A stretch of DNA of 64,000 nt from Chrysogorgia sp. JL179-B06 (GCA_035772405.1 JAYKKM010000450.1:2481001-2545000); one strand, 5' to 3'. Shown: positions 19,904 to 33,400, numbered from the stretch's first letter. Numbers and translations: made by a program. Notes: generated from the sequence alone by a model not told the origin.

Positions 19904-22900
19904 ATGTCGTGCTATAGTTGTGGTAAGAGAGGTCATTTCGCCCGTGAATGTCCCGAGTCGTCTGGCGGTGGACAAGCTGCCGGTGGTGGTGGTGGATTTG
20001 CACAAAGAGGTTAGAAGTTGTGCCAGTTTTGAATTCAAAATAACTCCAAGTACTGGTCATTTATAAATCACGTGTAAAAAGCCAAGTCTACAAAGTCAAA
20101 GAGCAATTGATTTGTCTGTAACTTGGAGAAAACGTGGTTATGTAGCCCCACTGATAGTACTCGTGATGCTGAGTGTACAATCGGGCAGATATGGATAATT
20201 TTAATAGCAAGAATAATATCTCACTCGTTCGTTGGGCTTACTCGTGAGTTATTGTTCTTGCTACAAGACACCCAAGTTGAACAATTTATATATGAGCTCA
20301 TACACTACTTTTATAATTTATTGTTCCTTGCTGAGCTTTCGACCTGTTGAGTTGTTCTTCATACATGATAACATTATTGTTATTGTTGTGTGGATCACCT
20401 AAACTTCATTCAAATATATATCTGTTTTTCATCACAGCAAATAAAATTAAATGTGTGGTTCCAGTTTCCTGACCGACCCTATTTTTTTTGCCGTGGATAC
20501 AGGACCGACACACACCGGACCCCATAGGCTAACTGCTCCTGGTCCGACAAACAAATTGTGACAAAAATGACCCTAAAAATAGAGGTGTGCAAACTTTTTT
20601 TTCAACCTGCAGCTCCGGCCGCTTTACAGCTCTGATAACCGACTCCGGCTTGCTGGGGATAAAGTCCAACCGGATATTATTCGCCTGAAATTTGCCCCTC
20701 AAAGTCGTAACTTAACTCAAGCAAATGCAATGCTACATCTAACTAGGAATGCCAGAAATGATGAAAACTTTATAGAATCGAATAAGTTATGCTACTACAA
20801 AATACAAATAACAAAATACAAGTGTAAATTGCCAAGGGTTTTTGAAAATTCTTATCATTAAATTTAATGAATGCTAAGCGACCGATGTTGCCTGGAAGGA
20901 GTGTGCAATGCTTCTTTGAGACGTCAACGAAAAGATCGCTAAGATCGTGGCAGAGGACGGTGGACAAGAAAGATACGAGAGAGCTAGACGCGTGTCAAAG
21001 CAGGCCATTCATTTTTGTGGTGAATGGTGATACCAATAATTCCTGAGTATTAACTTTGCCATCTCTGTTAATTTGGCTGTTTGTGGTAGCTGAAATGGTT
21101 TGACTCAACAGACAAGACTTCAGATCGTACATGCACATTCTGCAAATTCAGTGTTGCCATTATTTATGAACAAAGATTCATAGAAATTGTCATATTTTTT
21201 GTCATTCTGATTTTCCAGCCGGGGCGGGAAGAAAACAACCCAACTCTCCAGCTCTGGGTCTGCACAAAAAACGCTGGAGCTCCAGCAGCGCTCCGTTCTC
21301 CAGCACTCCTGCACACAGCACTACTAAAAAAAACCTAATCCTAACCCTAAATATCCCTATTCCTAACCCTAAATATCCCTATTCCTAGTAACCACTTCCT
21401 ATTTTTCCACCCTACCCTAAACTTTTTTTGACCCTGAGACGAGTAAAGACGTAGCTTCTTAAACAACAGATTTGATTGGTCGTTTGTCGGACCTTTTTAT
21501 CCAATCGGACACAAGAACCCAGTAAACACGCCCACGGCCCACTGGTTAGGATCTTGTTATACATGCCTATCACTGAGAAAAAACACAGGTGTGTGGAAAA
21601 AACAGTATTACAGCATTGGTTAATTATTTTATTTGGAATGGTTTGTCGATACATACAAATAACAATAGCGGAAATGATTTTAGTTTTTTTTAGTTACTCC
21701 TACGGTTATTATTGTTAGTGGTACACACAAGTTTAGTTAGATTTTTTCAGTTTAAAAAGTCATCACTTGAATCGTCGTCGTCGCTACTTTGGTCATCGCT
21801 GCAACTACTTAGTTGGTCTTCGTCTTCATCTTCACTGACTTCGATATCACAAAAAGTGTAATTTGTAATTTGAAAGTGTAATTTGTCTTGCATATAGTAA
21901 TTTTTTGACTGCACTCTTGCTTTTACTTCATCTTTTTTCCCTTTTTGTGCGACATCTTAGAAATCTAAACAACAGTTTAGCGAGTGTGCCTGCAGCATCT
22001 CTTCGCTTCACGTTCGCTTGCATGCCGCTTCGCTTGTATCGGGTACTGGTACGTTGGTACGCGTTTGTCTACCATGATGTCTGTCTTGGCGGTGAATGCT
22101 TGTTCAATGCTCTAATTGTTGTTCAATGCTCTGATTGAAATACGACATGTCAACTGTTGTCTCACGACGATTCGCCAGCTTCCTTTAATTAAAATATACA
22201 TCAAAACTCACGAAAAAATACGGAATTTATAATTTTGTAGACATGCAATCAAACGCACGCCTCGTCAGTGACAGGCCTGGTTATATGACGGTTAGTAACC
22301 AACCACCAATCAACAGTTAGCTTCTACCAGCTATGTGACATGCATATAAATGTAAATATTTGAGGAATTTCAGGAAGAATACATTTTTGTAATAATATAT
22401 CCTCTTCAAATAACCATTTTTCTTATTAAATAGATGACCTTAACTTCATTGATTAATTTGTCACCTTGACTATTTAATAAATGTTTCTGTGGTAAATCAC
22501 CTTTGATATTTTATTATTGTACAATCAATCTTTTCATAGGCAAGAGTTGTTACAAATGTGGCAAGGTTGGGCACATTTCAAAAGATTGTTCTTCAGAGCA
22601 AGGTAAAATCACTTTGGAATAAGTTATTTTAGACTATATCTTGTGATTTCATGTTTTTGATGTGAAAAATGAAATCAAACACTAACATTCAGCATTCAAA
22701 ATAACAGGTCAGCATGAAAAGTCAAATTATTTCTACCATGTTGTTTACCAAATTATTTATCTTACCTTGTAAACATTGTATCAGTTTATATCATTAATTT
22801 ATTCACTAAAGTCAGTAAATGGCTTTAACAGGTGGAACCTTAAAATGGTTTTAAAAGGCTGCTTAGTTTTATTGGTTAAACAAGGAAATAAGAACTTGAA

Positions 22901-23700
22901 TAAAATTATATTTCATTTGAGGCCAAGTTGTCACACCAGGGGACCAAGGGGTCAACTTTAAACAACTTAACAAAGCCCTGGGATGGAAGTTGCTCTCCAA
23001 ATGGCAGCAGCAGATTTTACGATCGAACGTTCATGGCCTTGTGTACTGATTCAAAGTTGTAGAAGGAAAGAAGGTTTTTGTTTTTAATGCACGAATTAAA
23101 GAAAAAATAGTTGGCCAACCAAATTTTAAATCTTACTACCTGAATTCACGTCTGACCGGTCATGCTGACCGCTGACTTTTCCAAAATTATTTCGAGTGCT
23201 TATTCTCTCCCTTTAATATTTTAAATTCTCAACATTTTGGACATTTTGTTCTTTTTATATCAGCCAAGTGTTATAATTGTGGTGATGCTGGCCACATCTC
23301 CCGTGATTGTCCTAACAGTGAAGATGGTGGTGGAAGGACGACATGTTATAGCTGTGGCAAGACTGGTCACATCTCTCGCGATTGCCCTGACAAGGTCGAC
23401 CATGATGACCATGATGACCAAGATAAGTCGCATGTGAAAAACGACAAAGAGTGCTACAAGTGTGGTGGCAAAGGCCATTTTGCAAGGGACTGCAGCACCA
23501 GGAACCCTAGCCAGTCCTCTTGCTACCGCTGTGGCCAAACTGGTCACCTGGCCCGTGATTGCTCCGAGGCGTCTGACCTCTGCTATAGGTGCAATGAAAA
23601 GGGACATATCGCCAGAGATTGCCCTAATCCAAGCCAGGAATCCTGTTACAAATGTGGAGAGAAGGGCCACTTTGCCCGTGACTGTACAGATGAGAGCTGA
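19904..23700 (+). CDS. CCHC zinc knuckle protein, CNBP/Byr3-like, eight knuckles (201 aa, three coding exons)
   Basis: Single-stranded nucleic-acid-binding protein, probably acting on RNA in cytoplasm and nucleus as CNBP-family members do. Exons 19,904-20,009, 22,540-22,602 and 23,264-23,700 join in frame. Eight complete CX2CX4HX4C knuckles start at Cys 3, 39, 59, 84, 120, 143, 163 and 184, mostly ending in ARDC or SRDC. A glycine-rich linker (about 21-31, GGGQAAGGGGG) follows knuckle 1, as in the upstream paralogue. A His/Asp-rich hinge (about 99-111, VDHDDHDDQDK) separates knuckles 4 and 5. The last exon alone encodes six knuckles, suggesting knuckle gain by internal duplication. Intron positions and phases after knuckles 1 and 2 match the four-knuckle gene, so the two are tandem paralogues. 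Poly(A) signal at 24,223. CNBP has seven knuckles, so exact orthology is open. Confidence 0.94.
20010..22539. other. Intron 1 of the eight-knuckle gene
   Basis: A 2.5-kb intron without recognised coding sequence. A short telomere-like patch (CCTAACCCTAAATATCCCTATT repeated twice in part) is at 21,335-21,385. No complete transposon could be outlined. Confidence 0.5.
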
Positions 23701-24222
23701 AAATTGAGTGATAAGAAAAGATACATTGTGAAAGAAATTGACAAGGGTTTCTGCATTTGATGTTTCCCTTTTAAACTGAGAGAAAATATTTTATATTCTA
23801 AGCTTGGAATTGGTGTAACACGAATATAAACAAGTATAGTTAGTTTTGGTCTGGTTTGGCCACAGAGGAAATGAGGTTTGGCCACTAAGGAACTAGTGAG
23901 GTTTGGCCACTAAAGAACTGAGGTTGCGGCCAAGTCGCCATGGCCTTGTACCTTTTGTGTTAACATGGCAGCAGTTGGTATGACTATTAAGGAACTGAAG
24001 TGCAGCCATGGCCTTGTACCTTTTGCAATGCCTGGAACATAAGTTGCAGGCAGATACTGTGGTTGTGTCATTATTTTGCCATTGTGGTTAGGATGTTCAG
24101 TTCTTTATACTCACAACAGAATTCACTGATTTTAACCCAAAAGACATTTTCATGCATTTCTTGTTTTTGTATTATTATTAATAATAATTATCATTGTCTG
24201 TTCTCTCTATATCCCTTGTATG

Positions 24223-24228
24223 AATAAA
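24223..24228 (+). terminator. Poly(A) signal AATAAA of the eight-knuckle gene
   Basis: AATAAA 523 bases past the stop codon. The same signal is duplicated in copy B at about 29,658, where no upstream coding sequence remains. Confidence 0.6.
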
Positions 24229-24689
24229 GTCAACTTTATGCTTGATATAACTTGGACAAAGTTTTAGTTTGTACAGTAAATTAATATTCAATCATGTAAA
24301 AGTAAATCAGTAAAACCTCTGTATAACAGATTACAGTGTATACATTTTACTGTAGATTTTTGTCTCTGGAATTCAGGACTGGTTTGCCGTTTGCCATGAG
24401 AACTGTTACGCGCCAATGACTTACTGTACCATAGTTCTGATTGCAGAGAGCCTAGAGGAGTTATTACTGAAGCTGGAGAATTGAATGAATGGTGAATATG
24501 GTCAAATATGGGAGTCAGACAAAGGTAATGGTCCACTTTTTAAATCTGGTAATTTTTTTGCAAGTCACATTTTAATATATCTGATGAAAAGATATACAGA
24601 CGTATCAATGCTGCTGATTTAGCAGTATGTATGTCGCACATGATACAAAATAGTACACGAACGTAACCTTCACTCTGCTATCTGAGTTG

Positions 24690-24850
24690 TATTACAGTAG
24701 CTCAATGGTAAGAGTATCTAGCCAGAGATCAGAAAATTGCGGGTTCAATTCCCATCTAGGCTCAGAGGCAATTTTCCAAGTTTGCATTAAGAATTATGGG
24801 AAAATTGTCGTGAATTTTACAGATTTATGAATCCACCAAGACAGCTAGTC
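24690..24850 (+). mobile_element. tRNA-derived SINE, family 2 (copy A)
   Basis: A-box GTAGCTCAATGG and B-box GGGTTCAATTCCC in tRNA spacing, then a non-tRNA body (CAGAGGCAATTTTCCAAG, AATTATGGGAAAATTGTCG). Present in both duplication copies, so it was inserted before the duplication. Acceptor stem absent. Confidence 0.75.
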
Positions 24851-25328
24851 TACACAGTGTCTGGCATACGTATCTTGGCAAAGCTCTCTCGTTTGATGTC
24901 ATATGGTGACATCGTAGAAAAAGAGAATTGTAGATGGATATCTTAAAAAAGTATGCATGGAAATGTAGCAGAGATATTGAATTTTTAAAGAGAATAAACA
25001 CAATACAATTTTCCTAACTTTAATTTGTGAACAAATCCATGCATCCATTTTGTGGGAAGCAAAATGACACTAAATTTCAAATTACATGTATCTGAATATT
25101 TATAGAGTTTTTGTTTCTATTCCACACAAAATATCTTGGTTATTCTTAAAATTCTACAGTATTATACACATATTGCAAACTAAATTATATATCCTTAGCA
25201 ACCAATTGATTATCTAGAAATTGCGTACTTCTGAACAGCATTTGTGAATTAGCACAAGTCATGACAGTGGAAATGTGTTGATTTTATTATTTAAAAATAA
25301 GTCTTATTTCCAATAAAGTAATCCCTTT

Positions 25329-28300
25329 TCAATCCAAGAGAAACTTGACAGTTGCACCAGAAAGCTTTGCTCCATAATATCCATTCCAAACGGCAGTGTC
25401 TTTACCGTAGTCCTTGAACTGAACGTATCGAACCCCCAGGGGATAGTCTCGAAACACATGTTCAAGCTTTTCCCATTCATGAGATCCCGCAGGCTTCTGG
25501 CCAGTCAATTTCACTTTAAATCCTGGAATTTTGTCACGACGTTTGTCTTTCAAAGAGACTTTGAGGTAGTATTCAACTCCACAGTCCCATCTGCCATTAA
25601 ACCTTAATATATAGGAAATTTAATTAATCCAGAATTCCAATGGATAACTTGCACTACCAGTAAGGGAGGAGTAACAAATTAGGTCAATTATAATAAGATG
25701 TACAGTAATTAGTGCTTGTCAAAGTTTGTTTCCTTGGCAACAAACAATTAGTACCTTTTCGATCAAATTATGTAACTTAAATAGCCGGAATATAGTAGTT
25801 CAACCTAGTCTCCACTAGTTAATGTAGACAGTCATTGGTAACGTGTAGCTGTTAATGTATGATATCTACATTAACACAACTAGCGCTAAAATAACGATAG
25901 TTAGCGCATGCGTTTAACAGTCAATTTCTAATCCCACATGCTTAGTCTCTCTCACTAGTCTATTAATCTAGCAACCCAAGTAGGGGAGTGGATGTAGTGG
26001 GGGTTAGGGATAGAAAACTTGTTAGGCAGGGGGTTAGGATCTTTGTTGTTTTGGGGTTAGTGATTATTTATTAATGTAAACATCATACATTCACAGCTAT
26101 GTGTTACCAATGTAGACTGTCTACATTAACTAGGTGGAGACTGGGTTGAGTAGTTTGAGGTTGTAAAAATACTTGTAAAGCGTATTAATTGCACTGTCAA
26201 AGTGGCTAACCTGAATCGCTGTCCACCGGCATCTTAGATGTATTTTTTTATATACATGTGACGTCACAACCGGGGTAAAGAAAATTTTTTATCTAGCCAT
26301 CCTCAGGTATTTTTGTGAATGTCGTCCTTTTTCAATTGAACCACACCATTTTAAAAAGCATTCAGTGGAAACTCAGCTACCCACAGAGTAGTTTCATCAG
26401 GTTTACCCCAGGTGTGACGTCACCAACAAGATGGCAGATGATGGGATTGTCTTTGGTCAAAATTAGTGTTGTTGTTTTGTATATACAAGAGTAGTACTAG
26501 TACTAGTTTTGTTTACTTGGATTAACATCGTAAGTCTGTTTGTTAATAAGAAAGTCAAAATTTTGAAATTGTGATTTATGTTGCCAATGTCCTTTAAAGG
26601 TGCCGTCCACTCTGTTCTGCACATGTCCCCGTTTCTGTTTACATCGTTTGTTTACATTGCATTATATAAACATTGAACAAGAAGTATTGCGGATTTGTTT
26701 CCCACGCTTGAGCTTTTTCGCCTAAAAAGCGTGTTATAAGAAGCTGTTCTGTTCCTAAATGTGGATAATATATTTAACTACTAGTTGCGCCTTCGCCACC
26801 TTTGACGAATACTCACTTTCGAAGTGTCGCAAATCTATTTTGTTGAAGTTTGTTGACATATGGGGTCCCGCACGTTTGAAATATCACACATGCGCAGAAC
26901 GGAGTGGACGGCACCTTTAAAGAAATAGCAAGACAGTACTATTGACACATACACCAATATGTGAATAATGTTTTTCATCTGCCATTGAGTCATTGACTTA
27001 TAGGAACAATGATCACAAGTTTTGAAGAGATTTTAGTAATCGATGATACCATAGCTTAATTTTATTTTACCAATAGAATGCCATATGAAATGTCGACTGT
27101 TGTAAAAAAAGTGCAGACATGCAGTTCACTAACCACTCGTAAACTTGTATTGGCAATTTACATTCATCTAAGACATATTCTGACACTCCTTCTGCTACCA
27201 AGTCCACCACTTGACATCTTATGGCAGCTTCATAGGAAGTTGCAATACAGCAAGATTCTGAAAAATATTATTTAACTATTAATAATATTTAGTTTATGAG
27301 TCCATGCAATGTACCATAGTTAGCAGAAGGGATGGTTTGGAAGGTCAGCAAAAGTCATTATTATGTAAGAGTTAATTACCGAGAACAAGGGATGTATATT
27401 GCATGCATCTCGACATTCAAGGTAATTAACTGACTTATTTCATGACTGGGGAGGTTTTCTAACAAAGTTTTGTCTATTTTTTCACCTCGGACAAAGATTT
27501 TCCTAGTTCTTTATCTAATTAGTATTCATAGGGTTGTATGCTATATACATCCCGCAGTACATAAAAAACAGCATTTCAGAGCCTTAGATATTAAAAATAG
27601 TTTTGGAGGAGCATGCCCCAGGACCTGCTATAGGTTTCTCACGCCTTCGGTGCTCGATGCCCAACCAGACCACTTCTAAATTGGTGGCTATGGTCCATGG
27701 GAAATCATTTCCCTATGTCTCGAGTGACATAGCACAAGCAATACTGTCTCTGGCACCTTTATAACAGTTAAAGGGAGCCAGCGATTACCAACCAGGAGAG
27801 GTGGTATTACCCCGGCGGTGCTAAAACGCAGGTTGCGGCCCAGCGGGTGGGTCGTTAGAAAACCCAAAAGGTCGGAAATGTGAAGAGATGACTGGAAACA
27901 ACCCCAAAGCAACTAAGATCCTAACCCTAACCCCCTGCCTAACGCGTTTTCTAAGGTTTAGCATTAGAAACTGCCCGCTACCCGCGTTTTAGCCTCGCCT
28001 ATTATTACCCACCATTGTCACCAGGTAATTTACAGCAACCAATGGGAGGGCATTCCAAGCATAAACCATTGCCGCCAATCTTTACCATCTCCCACGGATC
28101 AAACTGGGTGTTCCATTGGTCAGAAGTCAGGTCACCATAGCCGTGCCATGATCTCAACTCTTGAGTCTTGGTTTCGCGAATTTTCGGAAAGGCGTCGGCC
28201 AAGTTCGGGTTCTTCAATAGGTTCCTGGAGTAGGGGTTATTGTAGTAATAGCTTTTCCAGTCGTCTGGCTCGAAGGATTTCATGTATTTCGGCTGAAAAC

Positions 28301-28484
28301 GTCCAGTTCGTACACACTTTAACCGCCACGTCATCTGATCGTTGCTGATTCCTTTCCAGAAGCGACAAACCAAGACGCAATTCTTGATAAGGTCTTGAGC
28401 GGGGACGAAAGAGAAGATGACGATAGATACTTCGTATGGGAGTGAGTTTGTAGGGTCTTGGATGACTCCCGATAAAGCAGCCAT
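25329..28484 (-). CDS. F-box protein with FBA (glycoprotein-recognition) domain, copy A (289 aa)
   Basis: Substrate receptor of an SCF ubiquitin ligase, of the FBXO2/FBXO6/FBXO44/FBXO27 family whose FBA domain binds N-glycans on misfolded glycoproteins. Minus-strand exons 28,013-28,484 (ATG at 28,482-28,484), 27,134-27,257 and 25,329-25,602 (stop TGA) join in phases 1 and 2 without a break. F-box at about 13-58 (LPYEVSIVIFSFVPAQDLI...CVLVCRFWKGI), then the FBA domain: RNLLKNPN, DPWEMVK, QVVDLVAEGVSEYVLDE, VEYYLKVSLKDK, DYPLGVRYVQFKDYGKDT, WNGYYGAKLSG. Donor GTGGGT at 28,012 was chosen because the stronger-looking GTAATA would break the frame. A minus-strand AATAAA is at 25,283-25,288. Convergent with the zinc knuckle gene. 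Family membership is firm; one-to-one orthology is not. Confidence 0.92.
26594..26920. mobile_element. TTAA-flanked MITE (AGGTGCCGTCCAC ends), copy A
   Basis: Element 26,598-26,916 between TTAA sites, inverted ends AGGTGCCGTCCAC...GTGGACGGCACCT with arms running on as TCTGTTCTGCACATG against CATGCGCAGAACGGA. It sits beside the right end of another element (TTGCCAATGTCC just left of it), which resembles the ends of the element at 52,387-52,853. In intron 1-2 DNA of the F-box gene. Confidence 0.8.
27562..27906. other. Copy-A-specific insert of unknown origin
   Basis: Sequence absent from copy B. Starts with CATTTCAGAGCCTTAGATA and GGAGGAGCATGCCCC, words also found near 7,270-7,320, so likely a transposon fragment. 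No coding domain recognised. Confidence 0.4.
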
Positions 28485-29350
28485 GTTTTACGCGAACCGT
28501 GTTATTCTCGGCAAATGTTCAAGCTCGTGGATTAATATGAAAATATTGATTTCTGTTCCTGTGATCAATAGGTACCGGTAAAAACGTCAAATGGTCCACT
28601 ACAGTTTGACCGAACCAAACATACACACCACCACCACCCCCCCAAGAAAATTAGGGTAATTCCCATCCATGACCATATGCAACTTGCACATGGTACACAT
28701 CCCAGCACGCACTGCTGAGGGCTGAGGCACACTGTATATGATAACACATGTACTATTTATTATAATATATCGACCTGTCTACAATATCATTGAATGGCAA
28801 AAGTTGCATGGTTTGGAAGTAATAATATTTATTCAGGATATCCTGTAGTACTTCACAAGATTACAACATTACATTACATTTTATTACATTGCATTGCATT
28901 GCATTACATTACATTAGCCTTTGTTTCACAGATAAAATCATTCCAAGATAAAATCATATGTCATCAAGATATCTATTTGTATAAAAGATGTAATGCTGCA
29001 CTGTACTAGGTGCAGTATGTGTGAAAGGTACTAGTAAATATGGTATGGTGGTAACAGCTCATGGCCACTGAGAGCCAAGATAGGCCCAGGAGGCAGGGTT
29101 ATGGTCTTTCACAAGCCCCTAAATGCCCTAGAAGCTTTGTTCGATCTATGTGTAGGATTTGCATGATGGTTATCGTTTCGGGCAGGCCCTGGGAAGTTGC
29201 CCCAGCTAACCCCCGTTGCAGGGCTGGGTAAACTACAGAAATTATATTTAAACAAGAAAATGTATGGGCCAGGCCCAGAAATATTCAGAGCCCCAAACAA
29301 CCTAATAAATTAACATTAATCCAGAGGCGAGTTGCGGTGCGTCTTTGGGA
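28485..29350. other. Upstream region of F-box copy A
   Basis: Promoter side of the F-box gene, then ACATT/ATTAC pentamer repeats at 28,862-28,915. No other gene seen. Ends at the duplication junction. Confidence 0.5.
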
Positions 29351-29351
29351 C

Positions 29352-29700
29352 GATGTTTGTACAGATGAGTGCTGAAAATTGAGTGATAAGAAAATATACA
29401 TTGTGAAAGCAATTGACAAGGGTTTCTGCATTTGATGTTTCCCTTTTAATCTGAGAGAAAACATTTTATATTCTAAGCTTGGAATTGGTGTAACACGAAT
29501 ATAAACAAGTATAGTTAGTTTTGGTCTGGCCACTGAGGAAATGAGCTTTGGCCAGTAAGGAACTTTTAACCCAAAAGACATTTTCATGCATTTCTTGTTT
29601 TTGTATTATTATTAATAATAATTATCATTGTCTGTTCTCTCTATATCCCTTGTATGAATAAAGTCAACTTTATGCTTGATATAACTTGGACAACGTTTTA
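29352..29700 (+). pseudogene. Duplicated 3' tail of the eight-knuckle gene
   Basis: Last few codons, stop and 3' UTR of the zinc knuckle gene, including its AATAAA, carried along by the duplication. No knuckle coding sequence precedes it, so it cannot encode the protein. Confidence 0.88.
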
Positions 29701-29931
29701 GTTTATACAGTAAATTAATATTCAATCATGTAAAAGTAAATCAGTAAAACCTCTGTATAACAGATTACAGTGTATACATTTTACTGTAGATTTTTGTCTC
29801 TGGAATTCAGGACTTCACATTTTAATATATCTGATGAAAAGATATACAGACGTATCAATGCTGCTGATTTAGCAGTATGTATGTCGCACATACAAAATAG
29901 TACACAATGTAGCCTTCACTTTTCTATCAAT

Positions 29932-30090
29932 GTTCTGGTAGCTCAATGGTTAGAGTATCAGTAGCCAGAGATCAGAAAATTGCGGGTTCAATTCCCATCT
30001 AGGCTCAGAGGCAATTTTCCAAGTTTGCATTAAGAATTATGGGAAAATTGTCGTGAATTTTACAGATTTATGAATCCACCAAGACAGCTA
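29932..30090 (+). mobile_element. tRNA-derived SINE, family 2 (copy B)
   Basis: TAGCTCAATGGTTAGAG A-box and GGGTTCAATTCCC B-box with the same body as 24,690-24,850. The A-box here is closer to a canonical tRNA than in copy A. Confidence 0.75.
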
Positions 30091-30435
30091 GTCTATGCAG
30101 TGTAAGAGAATACAATACAATTTTCCTAACTTTAATTTGTGAACAAATCCATGCATCCATTTTGTGGGAAGCAAAATGACACTAAAATGTCAAATTATCT
30201 GAATATTATATATAGTTTTTGTTTCTGTTCCACACAAAATATCTTGGTTATTCTTAAAATTCTACAGTATATACACATGTTGCAAACTAAATGATATATC
30301 CTTAGCAACCAATTGATTATCTAGAAATCGAATACTTCTGAACAGCATTTGTGAATTAGCACAAGTCATAATAGTGGAAATGTGTTGATTCTATTATTTA
30401 AAAATAAGTTTTATTTCCAATAAAGTAATCCCTTT

Positions 30436-33400
30436 TCAATCCAAGAGAAACTTGACAGTTGCACCATAAAGCTTTGCTCCATAATATCCTTTCCAACCGC
30501 CAGTGTCTTTACCGTAGTCCTTGAACTGAACGTATCGAACCCCCAGGGGATAGTCTCGAAACACATGTTCAAGCTTTTCCCATTCATGAGATCCCGCAGG
30601 CTTCTGGCCAGTCAATTTCACTTTAAATCCTGGAATTTTATCACGACATTTGTCTTTCAAAGAGACTTTGAGGTAATACTCGACTCCAAAGTCGTATCTC
30701 CCATTAAACCTTAATACAAGGGAAAAATTAATCCAGAATTTCAATGGATAACTTGCACTACCAGTAAGGGAGGAGTGACAAATTAGGTCAATTATAATAA
30801 GATGTACAGTAATTAGTGCTTGTCAAAGTTTGTTTCCTTGGCAACAAACAATTAGTACCTTTTCGATCAAATTATGTAACTTAAATAGCCGGAATATAGT
30901 AGTTCAACCTAGTTAATGTAGACAGTCTACATTGATAACGTGTAGCTGTGAATGTATGATGTCTACATTAACACAACTCGCGCTAAAATAACGATAGTTA
31001 GCGCATGCGTCTAATAGTCAATTTATAATCCCACATGCTTAGTCTCTCTCACTAGTCTATTAATCTAGCAACCCAAGTAGGGGAGAGGATGTGGTGGGGG
31101 TTAGGGATGGCTAGAAAACCCAGGGGGTTAGGGTTAGAAAACTCGTTAGGCAAGGGGTTAGGGTTAGGATCCTTGTTGTTTTGGGGTTAGCGATTATTTG
31201 TTAATGCATGTAGACATCATACGTTCACAGCTACATGTTACCAATGTAGACTGTCTACATTAACTAGGTGGAGACTGGGTTGAGTAGTTTGAGTTTGTAA
31301 AAATACTTGTAAAGCGTAATTACACTGTCAAAGTGCACGGCTAACCTGAATCGTTGTCCACTATCTTGGATGTATTTTTTATATACCGTACATGTGACGT
31401 CACAACTGGGGGTAAAGCAAAATTTTTATCTAGCCATCCTGATGTTTTTATAAGTTTGAAACTCGATTTTTGTGAATGTCATCCTTTTTCAATTGAACCA
31501 CGTCATTTTAAAAAGCATTCAGTAGAAACTCAGCTACCCACAGAGTAGTTTCATCAGGTTTACCCCAGGTGTGACATCACCAACTTCCCAGTTAATTAGC
31601 TAAAGTTTTACATACAAGATGGCAGATGATAGGATTGTCTTTGGTCAAAATTAGTGTTGTTGTGAGTAGTACTAGTTTTGTTTACTTGGATTAACATTGT
31701 AAGCCTGTTTGTTAATAAGAAAGTCAAAATTTTGAAATTGTGATTTATGTTGCCAATGTCCTTTAAAGGTGCCGTCCACGTTCTGCGCATGTCCCCGTTT
31801 CTGTTTACATCGTTTGTTTACATTGCATTATATAAACATTGCATTATATAAACATTGAACAAGAAGTATTGCGGATTTGTTTCCCACGCTTGAGCTTTTT
31901 CGCCTAAAAAGCATGTTATACGAAGCTGTTCTGTTCCTAAATGTGGATAATATATTTAGCTACTAGTTGCGCCTTCGCCACCTTTGACGAATACTCACTT
32001 TCGAAGTGTCGCAAATCTATTTCGTTGAAGTTTGTTGACATATGGGGTCCAGCACATTTGAAATATCACACATGCGCAGAACGGAGTGGACAGCACCTTT
32101 AAAGAAATAGCAAGACAGTACTATTGACACATATACACCAATATGTGAATAATGTTTTTCATCTGCCATTGAGTCATTGACTTATAGGAACAATGATCAC
32201 AAGTTTTGAAGAGATTTTAGTAATCGATGATACCATAGCTTAATTTTACCAATAGAATGCCATAAATGTCGACTGTTGTAAAAAAGTGCAGACATGCAGT
32301 TCACTAACCACTCGTAAACTTGTATTGGCAATTTACATTCATCTAAAACATATTCTGACACTCCTTCTGCTACCAAGTCCACCACTTGACATCTGATGTT
32401 AGCTTCATAGGAAGTTGCAATACAGCAAGATTCTGAAAAATATTATTTAACTATTAATAATAATTATTTAGTTGATGAATGAATCCATGCAATGTACCAT
32501 AGTTAGCAGAAGGGATGGTTTGGAAGGTCAGCAAAAGTCATTATTAAGAGTTAATTACCGAGAATGAGGGATGTATATTGCATACATCTCGACATTCGAG
32601 GTAATTAACTGACTTATTTCGTGACTGAGGAGGTTTTCTACAAAGATTTTCCTAGTTCTTTCTTCATTTTTTATCTAATTAGTATTCATAGGGTTGTATG
32701 CTATATACATCCCGCAGTACATCAAAGAAAACCGACTCAATCATGTAATAAGTAATAGATAAACACCGAGAACGAGGGATTTATGTGGCATACAGCTCAG
32801 AGGACTCGTAGCGTCCGAGGGCTGTATATTGCATAAATCCCGACATTCGAGGTGTTTGTCTGACTTATTATTACATTGAGGAGGTTTCCAACAAAGTTTT
32901 GTCGATTTTGTCCACCTTGGGCAAAGATTTTCCTAGTTTTTTCTTCGTTTCTTATCTTATTAGTATTCATAGGGATGTATGGCGCATACATCCCACGGTA
33001 CATCAAAAGAAACCGACTCAATGTAATAATAAATGTCGTTGTTCACTTTCACAGTCACTGATCATAATTATTGTATTTTCTGTATAATGAAGCAGTCATC
33101 CAATAACAACTTTCTGATTTAATTACTGTAGTCCTTCATCGTCACGTGTTGTGAGTCCTTCGCCATCACATGTCCATAGAATTTCCTTTCTCCAACCAAT
33201 AACAAACACTTTCTCCAATACAATAACATGACGATTGCATCATCTTGAAAGACAATGGAGCTTCCAAACCATCCTTCTCTCTACTAACTATGAATGTACA
33301 AACCTACATTCTATAAAAATACAAAGGTACAGCAAAAGTGCCAAACCCATAAATTTCAAGTTTTGTCAATGTTCGCATATTAAAGAAGACCAATCAATGT

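Larger units (their letters stand above)
23687..29350. repeat. Tandem duplication, copy A
   Basis: Direct repeat unit of about 5.7 kb, beginning in the last codons of the eight-knuckle gene (GTACAGATGAG) and ending inside a hairpin arm (GTCTTTGGGACGATGTTT). Copy B follows directly at 29,351. Shared contents in the same order: 3' UTR of the zinc knuckle gene, tRNA-derived SINE, F-box/FBA gene, TTAA MITE, ATTAC repeats. Copy A has its own stretch at about 24,383-24,560 absent from B. Confidence 0.92.

Noticed and set aside
23260..23670. 136-codon ORF antisense to the zinc knuckle exon
   Set aside because: Shadow of the strongly patterned CCHC coding sequence on the other strand.
24695..24766. 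Functional tRNA gene in the duplication
   Set aside because: Same reasoning: internal promoter boxes without cloverleaf pairing, dispersed body, duplicated with the segment.
27664..27906. Retroelement coding region in the copy-A insert
   Set aside because: No reverse transcriptase, integrase or gag motif could be seen in any frame.
29285..29587. 100-codon minus-strand ORF across the duplication junction
   Set aside because: Antisense to the duplicated 3' UTR, related to a similar chance frame at 23,646-23,885.
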